Assembly (NCBI GenBank): GCA_017396025.1
Contig: JAFQNF010000044.1
Coordinates: 108,259 to 172,258, forward strand
Length of the DNA: 64,000 bases
Direction of reading: 5' to 3'
Source of the DNA: a bacterium
GTDB taxonomy: Bacteria; Cyanobacteriota; Vampirovibrionia; Gastranaerophilales; Gastranaerophilaceae
The translations under genes and the position numbers were made by a program. Shown in pieces: positions 24,748-33,129 of this stretch (positions within the stretch are counted from its first letter, which is position 1; the number at the start of each line of letters is the position of its first letter). The notes beneath the pieces are model-generated. The model searched no databases. It saw only the letters and a list, made by a program, of their open reading frames with translations, and had not been told where the DNA came from.

Positions 24748-25716
24748 ATGGCTGTATTTTTATTTTACGGACAAGAAGAATATTTAATGGAAAAAGAAAT
24801 CAAGAAGCTTAAGGATGAGCTTCTTGATGCTTCTTTTATGTCTATGGCGTATAAGGTTTTTGATAATCCTGATTTTCATACAATTTTAGAGTGTGTTCAA
24901 AGTGCTCCTTTGATGTTTGGAAAGACGCTAACACTTATTTCTATTGATAAATATTTGGTTGGAAATAAAATGAGCCTTGATGATAAGCAGATTGAGAGTC
25001 TTGATTATGCTTTATCAATGATTAATGACAGTGTAAATATAATTTTTGTTTGCAAAGTTCCTCGTGATGAAAATAAAAAGCCAGACAGTAGAAAAAAGTT
25101 TTATAAGACGCTTTCGAAATATTCTCAAGTAAGAGAGTTTGCTCAATATAGAAATTATGATAAACAATTGCCATCTGAAATAGTAAAAATGGCAAAGGAA
25201 AAAGAATTAACAATTAGTTCAGATACAGTTTCTGTTTTAATTGAACAATTAGGTGTTAATTTAACTTTAATTGATTCGGAGTTAGAAAAACTTAAAATAG
25301 CGATTCATCCTAAGAAAACTATTGATTCAGAAAGTATTAGAAAATATTGTGTTTCGTCTGAAGATGTATTTATTCTTGCTGATTTGATTTTACAAGGAAA
25401 CAAAAATGAAATTTTAAAGCAATATACATTGTTGACGGAGAAAAGACATCCTTTAGAAATTTTTTCTGTTCTTCAAAATAGTTTTCAGCGTTTTATTTTT
25501 ATAAAAAATTATGAAAGAAAAATGAGCAGTAAAGATATTGCTTCAAAACTAAAAATGCACGAGTTTGTTCTTCAAAAAACACAAGAAAAATTGAGGAAAA
25601 TATCTCTTGAACAACTTGTTAAAATAAGAGAAAATTTAATTGAAGCTGAATTTAAGTTAAAAACAGGAAAAGTGGCTTCAAGTGAAATTGTATTAGAATT
25701 AGCATTGTTGAGTTAG
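24748..25716 (+). CDS. holA: DNA polymerase III, delta subunit
   Basis: 322 residues, the normal size. The N-terminus F-L-F-Y-G-Q-E-E-Y-L-M-E-K-E is the typical delta-subunit start. The middle has F-V-C-K-V-P followed by lysine-rich residues, and the C-terminal collar-type domain ends with L-K-T-G. Delta opens the sliding clamp within the clamp loader. Start ATG at 24748, 9 bases after the glucokinase stop. Only 1 base separates it from holB, so two clamp-loader subunits are co-translated. Confidence 0.9.
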   Translation: MAVFLFYGQEEYLMEKEIKKLKDELLDASFMSMAYKVFDNPDFHTILECVQSAPLMFGKTLTLISIDKYLVGNKMSLDDKQIESLDYALSMINDSVNIIFVCKVPRDENKKPDSRKKFYKTLSKYSQVREFAQYRNYDKQLPSEIVKMAKEKELTISSDTVSVLIEQLGVNLTLIDSELEKLKIAIHPKKTIDSESIRKYCVSSEDVFILADLILQGNKNEILKQYTLLTEKRHPLEIFSVLQNSFQRFIFIKNYERKMSSKDIASKLKMHEFVLQKTQEKLRKISLEQLVKIRENLIEAEFKLKTGKVASSEIVLELALLS

Positions 25717-25717
25717 T

Positions 25718-26665
25718 ATGAATAAAATTTTAGAAAACAAATATCCATATTTAACTAATTTTTTTGAGACAGCAATATCTCAAAATAGGTTGTTTCATTC
25801 TTTAATTTTGTATGGAAGTAACAACTATATTCAATATGCAATGGCTCTGGAACTTGCTAGAAAATTGAATTGTTTAGAAGATGGTAATACCGATTGTCAA
25901 TGTCAAAATTGTCGTTGGATAAGAGAAAATAAACATCCTGCTGTAATGACAATTTCTAAGATTGATAATAAAACAGATTCTAGTAAAACAGTTATTTCAG
26001 AAGACCAAATCAATATGGTTCTTGATACTTTAGTTAATTCTTCAGATTATCACCGTGTTTTTATATTCTGTGATGCAGAAATTAAACAATTAAAATCAGA
26101 AGAAATGACTATATATCAAGAATTTAAAACAACAGGCTATTTCCCTCCACAAGAAAATAGTGAAGATAAAATTTGGTATCCATCAGGAATAAATACTGCT
26201 TGTTTTTCAACTGTTGCTGCAAATGCAATGTTAAAATCTATAGAAGAACCATCATCAAAAGTTACTTTTATATTTTTAACTAATAATAAAGACGATTTGC
26301 TTCAAACAATAGTTTCTCGTTCACAAGCGTTTAGTGTTCCAGATTCGAAAACAATTAATTATGAAGTTAGCGCTTTTGAAAAATATTTTGCTTCATATCC
26401 TAAATTTAACAAAGAAACAGCACTTGATTTTGCTCAATGTCTTTTAAACTATCAAAATGACAATAACTTAGAACCAAAATATGTTATTGATTGTGTTCAG
26501 TATTATTTAACTCAACTTGCTAAAACAAATAGTTCTAATTCTGTATTGATGAATATTATTTATAAGGATATTGAGAAAACACAAAATTCTAAAAAAATGT
26601 TAGATGCATATATAAAAGAACAAACTGTTTATGAAGAGTTGGGATTTTATTTTGTAAAAAGATAG
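25718..26665 (+). CDS. holB: DNA polymerase III, delta-prime-like clamp loader subunit
   Basis: 315 residues. It starts with F-F-E-T-A-I-S-Q-N-R-L-F-H-S-L-I-L-Y-G, the usual delta-prime/gamma beginning. The P-loop position reads G-S-N-N-Y-I-Q-Y and lacks G-K-T/S, so ATP binding is unlikely, as expected for delta-prime. A zinc-binding module is present (C33-type cysteines: C-L-E-D-G-N-T-D-C-Q-C-Q-N-C). The S-R-C sensor motif appears as V-S-R-S-Q. The E-E-P-S-S segment is conserved. Coupled to holA. Confidence 0.87.
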   Translation: MNKILENKYPYLTNFFETAISQNRLFHSLILYGSNNYIQYAMALELARKLNCLEDGNTDCQCQNCRWIRENKHPAVMTISKIDNKTDSSKTVISEDQINMVLDTLVNSSDYHRVFIFCDAEIKQLKSEEMTIYQEFKTTGYFPPQENSEDKIWYPSGINTACFSTVAANAMLKSIEEPSSKVTFIFLTNNKDDLLQTIVSRSQAFSVPDSKTINYEVSAFEKYFASYPKFNKETALDFAQCLLNYQNDNNLEPKYVIDCVQYYLTQLAKTNSSNSVLMNIIYKDIEKTQNSKKMLDAYIKEQTVYEELGFYFVKR

Positions 26666-26717
26666 TTATGGCAATAAATTCTTTGTTTCTGTTTTTATAA
26701 TAGTGTAAGGAGTATTT

Positions 26718-26939
26718 ATGAATTTTTTAGGAAAAATAACTTCAAAAGTAGTAAAACAGCCTGCTAAACCTCAGCTTGCTCCTGAATTATTGGCGTTACA
26801 AAAAGCTTCTCAAAATGCGTTTAAACAAAGTCTTGATGATATGACAAAAGGTGTGCCAGAAGCAATTAAAGGTCACCAAGATGCATTAAAAGGTTTATCT
26901 GCTTTATCGGAACAAATAAAGGCAACTTTGCCTAAATAA
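26718..26939 (+). CDS. Small helical protein of unknown function
   Basis: 73 residues with GTAAGGAG seven bases before the ATG and TATAAT at 26696-26701. The product is Ala/Gln/Lys-rich, probably helical (L-L-A-L-Q-K-A-S-Q-N-A-F-K-Q-S-L), with no signal peptide or membrane span. No family recognised. Coding is supported by the ribosome binding site and by composition like other small Ala/Lys proteins in the window. Confidence 0.6.
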   Translation: MNFLGKITSKVVKQPAKPQLAPELLALQKASQNAFKQSLDDMTKGVPEAIKGHQDALKGLSALSEQIKATLPK

Positions 26940-26950
26940 AGCTTTTTAAT

Positions 26951-26979
26951 TTGATATGTCCTTAAATTTGTAATACAAT
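26951..26979 (+). promoter_or_regulatory. Near-consensus promoter placing transcription start at the nitrilase ATG
   Basis: TTGATA (26951-26956), 17-base spacer, TACAAT (26974-26979). The expected start site falls at about 26985-26987, on the ATG at 26986, and there is no Shine-Dalgarno sequence. This predicts a leaderless mRNA. Confidence 0.65.
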
Positions 26980-26985
26980 TTGATT

Positions 26986-27795
26986 ATGAAAGTCAAATTA
27001 CTTGTAGTGCAATTTGAAGCAATTGCAGGGGATATAGAAAAGAATATATTAAAAATACAAGAACTTTTGGAAAAAAGTAATTATTCTTCTGCTGATTTGA
27101 TTGTTCTTCCAGAGCTTTGGACTATTGGTTGGGATAGCCCTAATTTTAATAAATCAAGTGAACCAATTTATAAATCTAAAGCGTATAACTTTTTAAAAGA
27201 AATAGCTAAAAAGTACAGTGCAAATGTTTTTGGTGGAAGTGCTGTTCTTAGAAAAGATGGTGAAAAGGATAGAAATACTTGTCTTGTTTTTGACAGAAAA
27301 GGTGAGTTGATTTCTACTTATGATAAGTTTCATCTATTTTCTCATAGAGGACAGTCTGAAGGCAGTTTTCTTGAAGAGGGGGATTCTCCTGTTATTGTAA
27401 AAACAGATATTGGAAAAATAGGTGTATCTATTTGCTATGATATTCGTTTTCCAGAAATGTTTAGATTATATGCTTTTAATGAAGTTGATATAATAATTAA
27501 TATGGCTGCATGGCCAAAAGCTTTTACAGATGAGTATGTAACCTTGGCAAAAGCAAGGGCTATTGAAAATCAAACAATTGTTGTTTCTTCTTGTTTGACT
27601 GGAAAAATAAACGAATCATTTGATTTTTCTGGAAATTCAATGGCAATAGATTATAAAGGAAAAATTATAAAAGAATTGAAAGAAGAAGAGGCTGTTTTAT
27701 ATGCAGAGCTTGATATAGAAGAAATGCATCAATATAGAAAACAATTGCCGATTTTAAAAGATACAAAAAGAAGTTATCAAATATTGGAGAAATAA
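26986..27795 (+). CDS. Carbon-nitrogen hydrolase (nitrilase / omega-amidase-like)
   Basis: 269 residues from the ATG at 26986 (an upstream TTG at 26980 is in frame but less likely). The catalytic Glu-Lys-Cys triad is visible: L-P-E-L-W, Y-D-K-F-H-L-F-S, and S-I-C-Y-D-I-R-F-P-E. This last form is typical of the Nit2/omega-amidase and YafV-like branch, which hydrolyses alpha-ketoglutaramate or related amides, including deaminated glutathione. The exact substrate is inferred. The stop overlaps the dacB start (TAATG), so the two genes are coupled. Confidence 0.87.
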   Translation: MKVKLLVVQFEAIAGDIEKNILKIQELLEKSNYSSADLIVLPELWTIGWDSPNFNKSSEPIYKSKAYNFLKEIAKKYSANVFGGSAVLRKDGEKDRNTCLVFDRKGELISTYDKFHLFSHRGQSEGSFLEEGDSPVIVKTDIGKIGVSICYDIRFPEMFRLYAFNEVDIIINMAAWPKAFTDEYVTLAKARAIENQTIVVSSCLTGKINESFDFSGNSMAIDYKGKIIKELKEEEAVLYAELDIEEMHQYRKQLPILKDTKRSYQILEK

Positions 27796-29159
27796 TGAAA
27801 AATTTATTTAAAATTTTAACTTTAATTATGGTTTTTATGTTTACAGTAAATAGCAGTTTTGCTTTTTCATTAGGAAAACTTGATAAGTATATTAAAAAAT
27901 CAGAGTTAAATGAAAATGCGATAGTTGCAATCTCTGTAAAAAATCTGAAAGATGGAAGCATTGTGTATGAACAAAATGCAAAGACATTATTGCATCCAGC
28001 ATCAACTCTAAAAATATTTACTGCTTATTCGTCTATGCATTTACTAGGTAGTGATTATACTTTTAAAACACAATTATTAAAAGATGATGAAAATAATTTA
28101 TATATTAAGCTTGGCGCAGATCCACTATTAACTTCTTCTCAATTAAATCAGGCTTTTCATAAATTGAAAGAAGATGGTAACACCAAGTTTAATAATATTT
28201 ATTTTGATGATAGCATTTTGGATAAAAAAGAATTTGCAACTGGTTGGATGTGGGATGATGATATTAATCCATATACACCAAAGGTTAGCTCTTATAATTT
28301 AGATGGAAATATCTTAAAAGTAGATATGTTAAAAATGGACAACGGAAATATTTTAACAGAGTTAAAATCAAATTATCCAATGTCTGTTATTAGCAATATT
28401 GATATAAACAATAAAAAAGATTATATAGAAATGAATCGTTATAATTGGACAAATCCAGAAGTTGTTGAAATATATGCTTCTGTTGTTGAACCAAAATCAT
28501 TGAATGTTCCAATAAGTTCTATGCGAAGATATTTTATTCATAATATAGAAAATGCAATTGATGCTAATAGTATAAAAGTATCTGGTTCTTTGTATTCTTC
28601 AAAACTAGCACCAGAAAATACTCAAGTGCTTGCAGAAATAACAAATCCTATTGCACCGGTTTTCCCTTTGATTCTGCAAAACAGTAATAATTTAATGTCA
28701 GAAACTATTTTTAAACTTGCTGGTTCAAAGAAATATAATGCAACTGGAACAGCATTTCATGCTGTAAATGCATTTAATGAATTTTATAAAAAGAATGGCA
28801 TTTCAACAGATAAAATTTTAGTAAAGGATGGAAGCGGAGTTTCAAGAAATAATTTGGTTTCTGTTGGTTGGATTACAGATTCTTTGGTTAAATTGAATAA
28901 AGAAAAAGATTTTGAAAATTTTAAAGAAAAAATGGCACAACCAGGTGACGGAACACTTTCTAACCGTTTATTCGATTTGAGGGGAGATGCTTTTCTTAAA
29001 ACAGGTTCTTTGTCTAATGTAAGTGCTATTTCTGGTTTCGTTAAATCGCAAGATGGAAATGATTATGCAGTTGCTATTATTGTTCAAAACTTTATGGAAG
29101 AACAAACTAAAGTTAAAAAGTTTGAGGATGATATTATTAAATTAATTTATAGTAAATAG
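27795..29159 (+). CDS. dacB: D-alanyl-D-alanine carboxypeptidase/endopeptidase (PBP4, S13 family)
   Basis: 454 residues. It has a signal peptide (K-N-L-F-K-I then a hydrophobic core, likely cleavage after S-S-F-A at 23), then the penicillin-binding motifs in order: S-x-x-K as P-A-S-T-L-K (Ser70, Lys73), S-x-N as S-N-N-L-M-S-E, and K-T-G in L-K-T-G-S-L. The long insert between the first two motifs is characteristic of PBP4. It trims or cleaves peptidoglycan cross-links in the periplasm. Translation is coupled to the nitrilase gene. Confidence 0.92.
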   Translation: MKNLFKILTLIMVFMFTVNSSFAFSLGKLDKYIKKSELNENAIVAISVKNLKDGSIVYEQNAKTLLHPASTLKIFTAYSSMHLLGSDYTFKTQLLKDDENNLYIKLGADPLLTSSQLNQAFHKLKEDGNTKFNNIYFDDSILDKKEFATGWMWDDDINPYTPKVSSYNLDGNILKVDMLKMDNGNILTELKSNYPMSVISNIDINNKKDYIEMNRYNWTNPEVVEIYASVVEPKSLNVPISSMRRYFIHNIENAIDANSIKVSGSLYSSKLAPENTQVLAEITNPIAPVFPLILQNSNNLMSETIFKLAGSKKYNATGTAFHAVNAFNEFYKKNGISTDKILVKDGSGVSRNNLVSVGWITDSLVKLNKEKDFENFKEKMAQPGDGTLSNRLFDLRGDAFLKTGSLSNVSAISGFVKSQDGNDYAVAIIVQNFMEEQTKVKKFEDDIIKLIYSK

Positions 29160-29183
29160 ATATATAAATATTGGTAATTTTAT

Positions 29184-29224
29184 AAACCTCCTTTAGTTCT
29201 ATATTCTAGAAAAAGGAGGTTTTT
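29184..29224 (+). promoter_or_regulatory. Terminator-like hairpin whose 3' arm is the dfx ribosome binding site
   Basis: AAACCTCCTTT (29184-29194) is perfectly complementary to AAAGGAGGTTT (29212-29222), with a 17-base loop and five T. The 3' arm is the Shine-Dalgarno sequence of the superoxide reductase gene, 7 bases before its ATG. Read-through mRNA from dacB would either terminate here or have the ribosome binding site masked. Confidence 0.7.
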
Positions 29225-29226
29225 AT

Positions 29227-29625
29227 ATGTCAGAACAATTTGAAATTTTTAAGTGTAATGTGTGTGGGAATATAGTTGAAGTGTTATCTTCTGGTGTTGG
29301 TCAGTTAGTGTGTTGTTCTGTGCCGATGGAACAGTTAAGTAAACAATCGAATGATAATGAATATCAAGAAAAACACGTTCCTATTGTAACAATTGAAGGT
29401 GAAACAAAAACTATAAGGGTTGGCTCTATTCCTCATCCAATGGAAAAAGAACATTATATTATGTTCATTGAGGCAATTTCACCAGATAAAAAATATTTAA
29501 AACGAAAATATTTAACCCCAGCAGAAGAACCCAAGATGGACTTAAAACAATGTTGCCATTACGATGAGTTCACAGCACGTGAACTATGTAATCTTCATGG
29601 CCATTGGGTAAGTGAAAGTAAATAG
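29227..29625 (+). CDS. dfx: Desulfoferrodoxin-type superoxide reductase
   Basis: 132 residues with both iron sites of a 2Fe superoxide reductase. The desulforedoxin-like centre I uses Cys10, Cys13, Cys29 and Cys30. Centre II has E-K-H-V-P (His50), H-P-M-E-K-E-H (His70, His76) and C-N-L-H-G-H-W (Cys121, His124). It reduces superoxide to hydrogen peroxide without making oxygen, a typical defence in anaerobes. The electron donor is probably rubredoxin, not seen here. The gene is preceded by a hairpin that includes its ribosome binding site. Confidence 0.94.
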   Translation: MSEQFEIFKCNVCGNIVEVLSSGVGQLVCCSVPMEQLSKQSNDNEYQEKHVPIVTIEGETKTIRVGSIPHPMEKEHYIMFIEAISPDKKYLKRKYLTPAEEPKMDLKQCCHYDEFTARELCNLHGHWVSESK

Positions 29626-29626
29626 T

Positions 29627-31000
29627 TTATTTGTTTTTCATTTCAACTAAAACTTCAACTAATTCTGGATCCCATTTTGTTCCTGATTCAGAACGAACAA
29701 TTTCTAAGGCTTTTTCTTTGGATAGAGCATTTCTGTAAGTTCTTTCAGAAGTTAATGCACTATATGCGTCTGCAATGGCAATAATTCTAGAACCAAAAGG
29801 AATGCTTCTTCCTTTTAAGCCTTCTGGTTCACCTTTTCCATCCCAACGTTCTTTATGATAGTTGATATAAGGTACAACTTCGGATAAGAAATTGATACTC
29901 ATTAATATGCTTACACCAACATTTGGGTGGTTTTGAAGTTTTTCCCAGTCTTCTTGTGATAATTTTTCTTTTTTATTAAATAATTCTTCTGGTAACGTAA
30001 TTTTACCGATATTTCTTAAAAGTGCTGCATAGTAGATTAAATCTTTTGTTTTTTCATTTAATCCAATTTCTGTTGATATATCTTTAGCTAAGTTTGCAAC
30101 ATCATGAGAATAGTTGTTTTTAAAGTTACTCTTTGCATCAACGGCTTTTGCTAAATTTTCAACAAACCATTGCTGTTCTGTACTTAAATCACCAATTAAC
30201 GCGGTAAGTTCTGCTCTGTTATTTTGTAGTTGAGAAACAGATACTTCATCATCATTAATTAATTTTTCTGTTTCTTCAGTTAGTTTTTTTAATGACATTG
30301 AAGTTGCAAATAGTCTTGCTGTAATACTTAAAAGTTCAATAAATTCTTCTGATAAAGTTTTTTCGCTGTAATTTTCAACAACAATTACACCGACTGTTTC
30401 CATATTGTTAAACATAGGAACAGCTAAATAATACTTAACTTTGTCTTCGTTTAACATTAAAACTGCTTTAAAATCTTCTTCTTTTGAAGAATCTTTTACT
30501 TCTATAGACTTACGATTATTAAACGCTTGAGCAACAAAACTTTCATCATCATAATGATATCCAATTTCTGCATCATAAATATCATCATTAAATTTAAGTG
30601 ATGAGCCAACAAGAAGTATATCGTTTTTTGTTGTGTTTAATCCCATTGCATTTTCTTTTGATAAGAAAACATGGCAAGCATCAATTTCTAACATTTGTTT
30701 AATTGTTTTTGCGATGGCATTATAAATTTTAAAATCTTCTTTATCGCTAAAACCAAGAATTTTTAATGTGTTATCGATTGAATATATTGCAATTAATTCT
30801 TTTAACTGCTTTTTAAGGCTTTCTCGTTTATCAACTTTTGAACGGCTTATTTTTTGTACTAAATCGTCAGAAATTAAGTGTTCTGAAATAAAATCACCCA
30901 AATTTAAAGCAAAGATTTCTTCTAGTGGGTCTGATTCTAATGAAATCTCGCTTCTTGCAAAAACTGAAACGTTCTTATTATCTTTTTTCTCTTCAGTCAT
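29627..31000 (-). CDS. GAF and HD-GYP-like domain protein with degenerate catalytic site
   Basis: 457 residues: a helical N-terminus (1-85), a GAF sensor domain (about 90-240), a short linker, and an HD-GYP fold (about 280-455). The first conserved His is present (S-H-D-V-A, His299), as are N-H-P-N-V-G and E-R-W-D-G. However, the defining H-D pair is replaced by Arg329-Asn330 (L-L-R-N-I-G-K) and G-Y-P by G-E-P (390-392). Active HD-GYP enzymes hydrolyse cyclic di-GMP; this one probably cannot and may instead bind the nucleotide or a partner. The GGDEF protein at 55471 could make the ligand. Confidence 0.85.
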   Translation of the reverse strand: MTEEKKDNKNVSVFARSEISLESDPLEEIFALNLGDFISEHLISDDLVQKISRSKVDKRESLKKQLKELIAIYSIDNTLKILGFSDKEDFKIYNAIAKTIKQMLEIDACHVFLSKENAMGLNTTKNDILLVGSSLKFNDDIYDAEIGYHYDDESFVAQAFNNRKSIEVKDSSKEEDFKAVLMLNEDKVKYYLAVPMFNNMETVGVIVVENYSEKTLSEEFIELLSITARLFATSMSLKKLTEETEKLINDDEVSVSQLQNNRAELTALIGDLSTEQQWFVENLAKAVDAKSNFKNNYSHDVANLAKDISTEIGLNEKTKDLIYYAALLRNIGKITLPEELFNKKEKLSQEDWEKLQNHPNVGVSILMSINFLSEVVPYINYHKERWDGKGEPEGLKGRSIPFGSRIIAIADAYSALTSERTYRNALSKEKALEIVRSESGTKWDPELVEVLVEMKNK

Positions 31001-31147
31001 TTAAAATCCTTATCCGTATCCTAAGATTATTCCGAATATAAAACTATACTACCATTATATTTTATATTTTGATTTTATACAAAATCTTATAGTGCCTCTA
31101 TCGACATATTATAACTTAAACTTTAGGGTTTTTTACAAAATTTCATA

Positions 31148-33124
31148 CTAATGAATGAGATTTCTTTTTAGTATTACATAATTGTTTAAATTGACATTTT
31201 CCAGTTTATTGAAACCTTTGGTTTTCAAATATTCAAATGGAACTAAACATTTCACTTGAGAAGGGTCTGTATATATGCAATTTGGATTGTTTAAATATTT
31301 TATGTTTGTAGAAATTATTTCATATGAATTAGTAATTATGTATTCATATTTATTCAAATCATATGTGTTTATATCTTCTGCCAAAATTTTATCTATCTTA
31401 TAATTTTGTAATTTTAGTTTTTCTATTGAATATAAATCTGCATCTTTAGAACATGCAATTAGTGCAATTTCAGTTTTTTCTTTATTCATAAAGAAATCAA
31501 ATATTTTTAATTCGTCTCTTTTCGCTTGTTGCGCTATTTCATAAGAATCTTTGTTAAAGTTTTCATCATAATATTGAATAAAATATTGGTATGGTTTTGA
31601 ATAAGCATTTAAAACTAAATAGTTGAATAATAAAAAGAATAGGATTAATTTGAATATATTTTTGTTTGATTTTATGTATGTTAGTGCCAATAATGGTGAT
31701 GCTATAACTACAAAAGTAAGTAAATATCTTAAATTATATGAGGTGTATACCATTACCCTTGCAAAAATTAAAACGTTTAAGATGAAAGATAGTTCTAAAA
31801 TAAAAAGGATTAGTTTTTTATTGTTTTTCTGTACTAAAGATACTATTAATGCTGGTGCAAAACATAATAAACCAATTGCTCCGAGCCCAGATGTTAATGC
31901 TGTCATTTCTTCATTGAATTGGAAATTCTTTGGGAAATGTTCAGACATATAACTGCTAGGCGTTTCGCCCAATAATGCTAAAACTTTTGTTTGGAAGTTT
32001 GTTATAAATGTGTTATAAAACTCTAAATTATTTATTCCAGAACAATCAAAAAGAGCAAAAGAATATTTGATTAGCGTACAGATGTATCCTTTTATGCCAC
32101 CTTGGAATTTATTAATGTAGAATTGTTCTGGACAAGAAATAAAATTGCCAAATTGTAGAAAATTCAAAATGTAATTATAAGAAGAAAAAATTAAAAAGTT
32201 TAAGGCTAAGAATCCAATATATGTAAGTGCTGTTTTAATAAAATCTTCTTTTTTATGTTTGTATTTAAGTACTGCAAATAAAATTGCCACACCTAAAAAT
32301 GCAATTATTGCGGTTGTTTTCGTTCCAAACGCCAAAGCACAACATAGTGTTGAAAAATATAATGCGATTTTATCGTTTTGTTTTAAATAAATAACGAATA
32401 AATAAATTCCAGATAAAAGTAGTGTCCCAATAAATAAATCGGCGCAAGGAGTATAGGCCATAATGCTTACCAAAGCAAGTGAAGAAAATGTGAATACCGC
32501 CCATAATCTTCTTCTTATGCATATTCCAATTTCTTTTAGCAAATTATAGATTATGTAGATTGCTCCTAAATAAGAAATGTATGAAAAGAGAGCAATTCCT
32601 TGTGCTTTTTTTGTAAAAATCAAAACCCACGTATAGAGAAATTCCATGTTGACGGGCATGATAAGTTCTCTTGTATCTGGAGTTATAAAGTGATTAATAT
32701 TGCCTTGTTGAATCCAAGTTGTACATCTTGGCAGATAATAATTTAGTGCATCTCCAAAAGAAATTGGTAAACATAATGCAGCTATAAATTCACAGAATAA
32801 AAAGAAAATAAAAAATTTGCTTATCCAAGAAAGTAATTTATCTGATTTTAATGCATTTTGTATTCTATTTTTTTCTTCTAATTGTGGTTTGAAGAATTGT
32901 TTTTTTGTAGCAATAAGAATAGTTGAAATTATAAAGAATATAATGTTTGCGATTAAAAATGGCTTTTCTGCTATCAAATTCAAAAGAGATAAAATCTCGA
33001 ACGTTAAAATTATTTGTGCAAAACAAATAAGGAAAAAGTATACGATGCCTGTATTTTTTTTAGTTATACAAGATGTCAAAAAATATGAGGAAATAAGAAC
33101 CAAAACTAGAGAAATAAAAAACAT
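31148..33124 (-). CDS. GT-C type membrane glycosyltransferase (PMT/ArnT-like)
   Basis: 658 residues with about ten to twelve predicted membrane helices and a soluble C-terminal part (about 520-658). The first large loop contains S-F-G-D-A-L-N-Y-Y-L-P-R, the acidic-residue loop expected of GT-C enzymes that use polyprenyl-phosphate sugars. Target and sugar cannot be read from sequence. It starts 5 bases downstream of the queA stop, so it is the last gene of the glycosyltransferase-yidC-queA-GT-C series. A role in glycosylating lipids, protein or polysaccharide at the outer face of the inner membrane is likely. Confidence 0.75.
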   Translation of the reverse strand: MFFISLVLVLISSYFLTSCITKKNTGIVYFFLICFAQIILTFEILSLLNLIAEKPFLIANIIFFIISTILIATKKQFFKPQLEEKNRIQNALKSDKLLSWISKFFIFFLFCEFIAALCLPISFGDALNYYLPRCTTWIQQGNINHFITPDTRELIMPVNMEFLYTWVLIFTKKAQGIALFSYISYLGAIYIIYNLLKEIGICIRRRLWAVFTFSSLALVSIMAYTPCADLFIGTLLLSGIYLFVIYLKQNDKIALYFSTLCCALAFGTKTTAIIAFLGVAILFAVLKYKHKKEDFIKTALTYIGFLALNFLIFSSYNYILNFLQFGNFISCPEQFYINKFQGGIKGYICTLIKYSFALFDCSGINNLEFYNTFITNFQTKVLALLGETPSSYMSEHFPKNFQFNEEMTALTSGLGAIGLLCFAPALIVSLVQKNNKKLILFILELSFILNVLIFARVMVYTSYNLRYLLTFVVIASPLLALTYIKSNKNIFKLILFFLLFNYLVLNAYSKPYQYFIQYYDENFNKDSYEIAQQAKRDELKIFDFFMNKEKTEIALIACSKDADLYSIEKLKLQNYKIDKILAEDINTYDLNKYEYIITNSYEIISTNIKYLNNPNCIYTDPSQVKCLVPFEYLKTKGFNKLENVNLNNYVILKRNLIH

Positions 33125-33129
33125 TTACC

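Noticed and set aside
25718..26665. Reading the missing P-loop of the delta-prime subunit as gene decay.
   Set aside because: The frame is intact, coupled to holA, and loss of the P-loop is usual in delta-prime.
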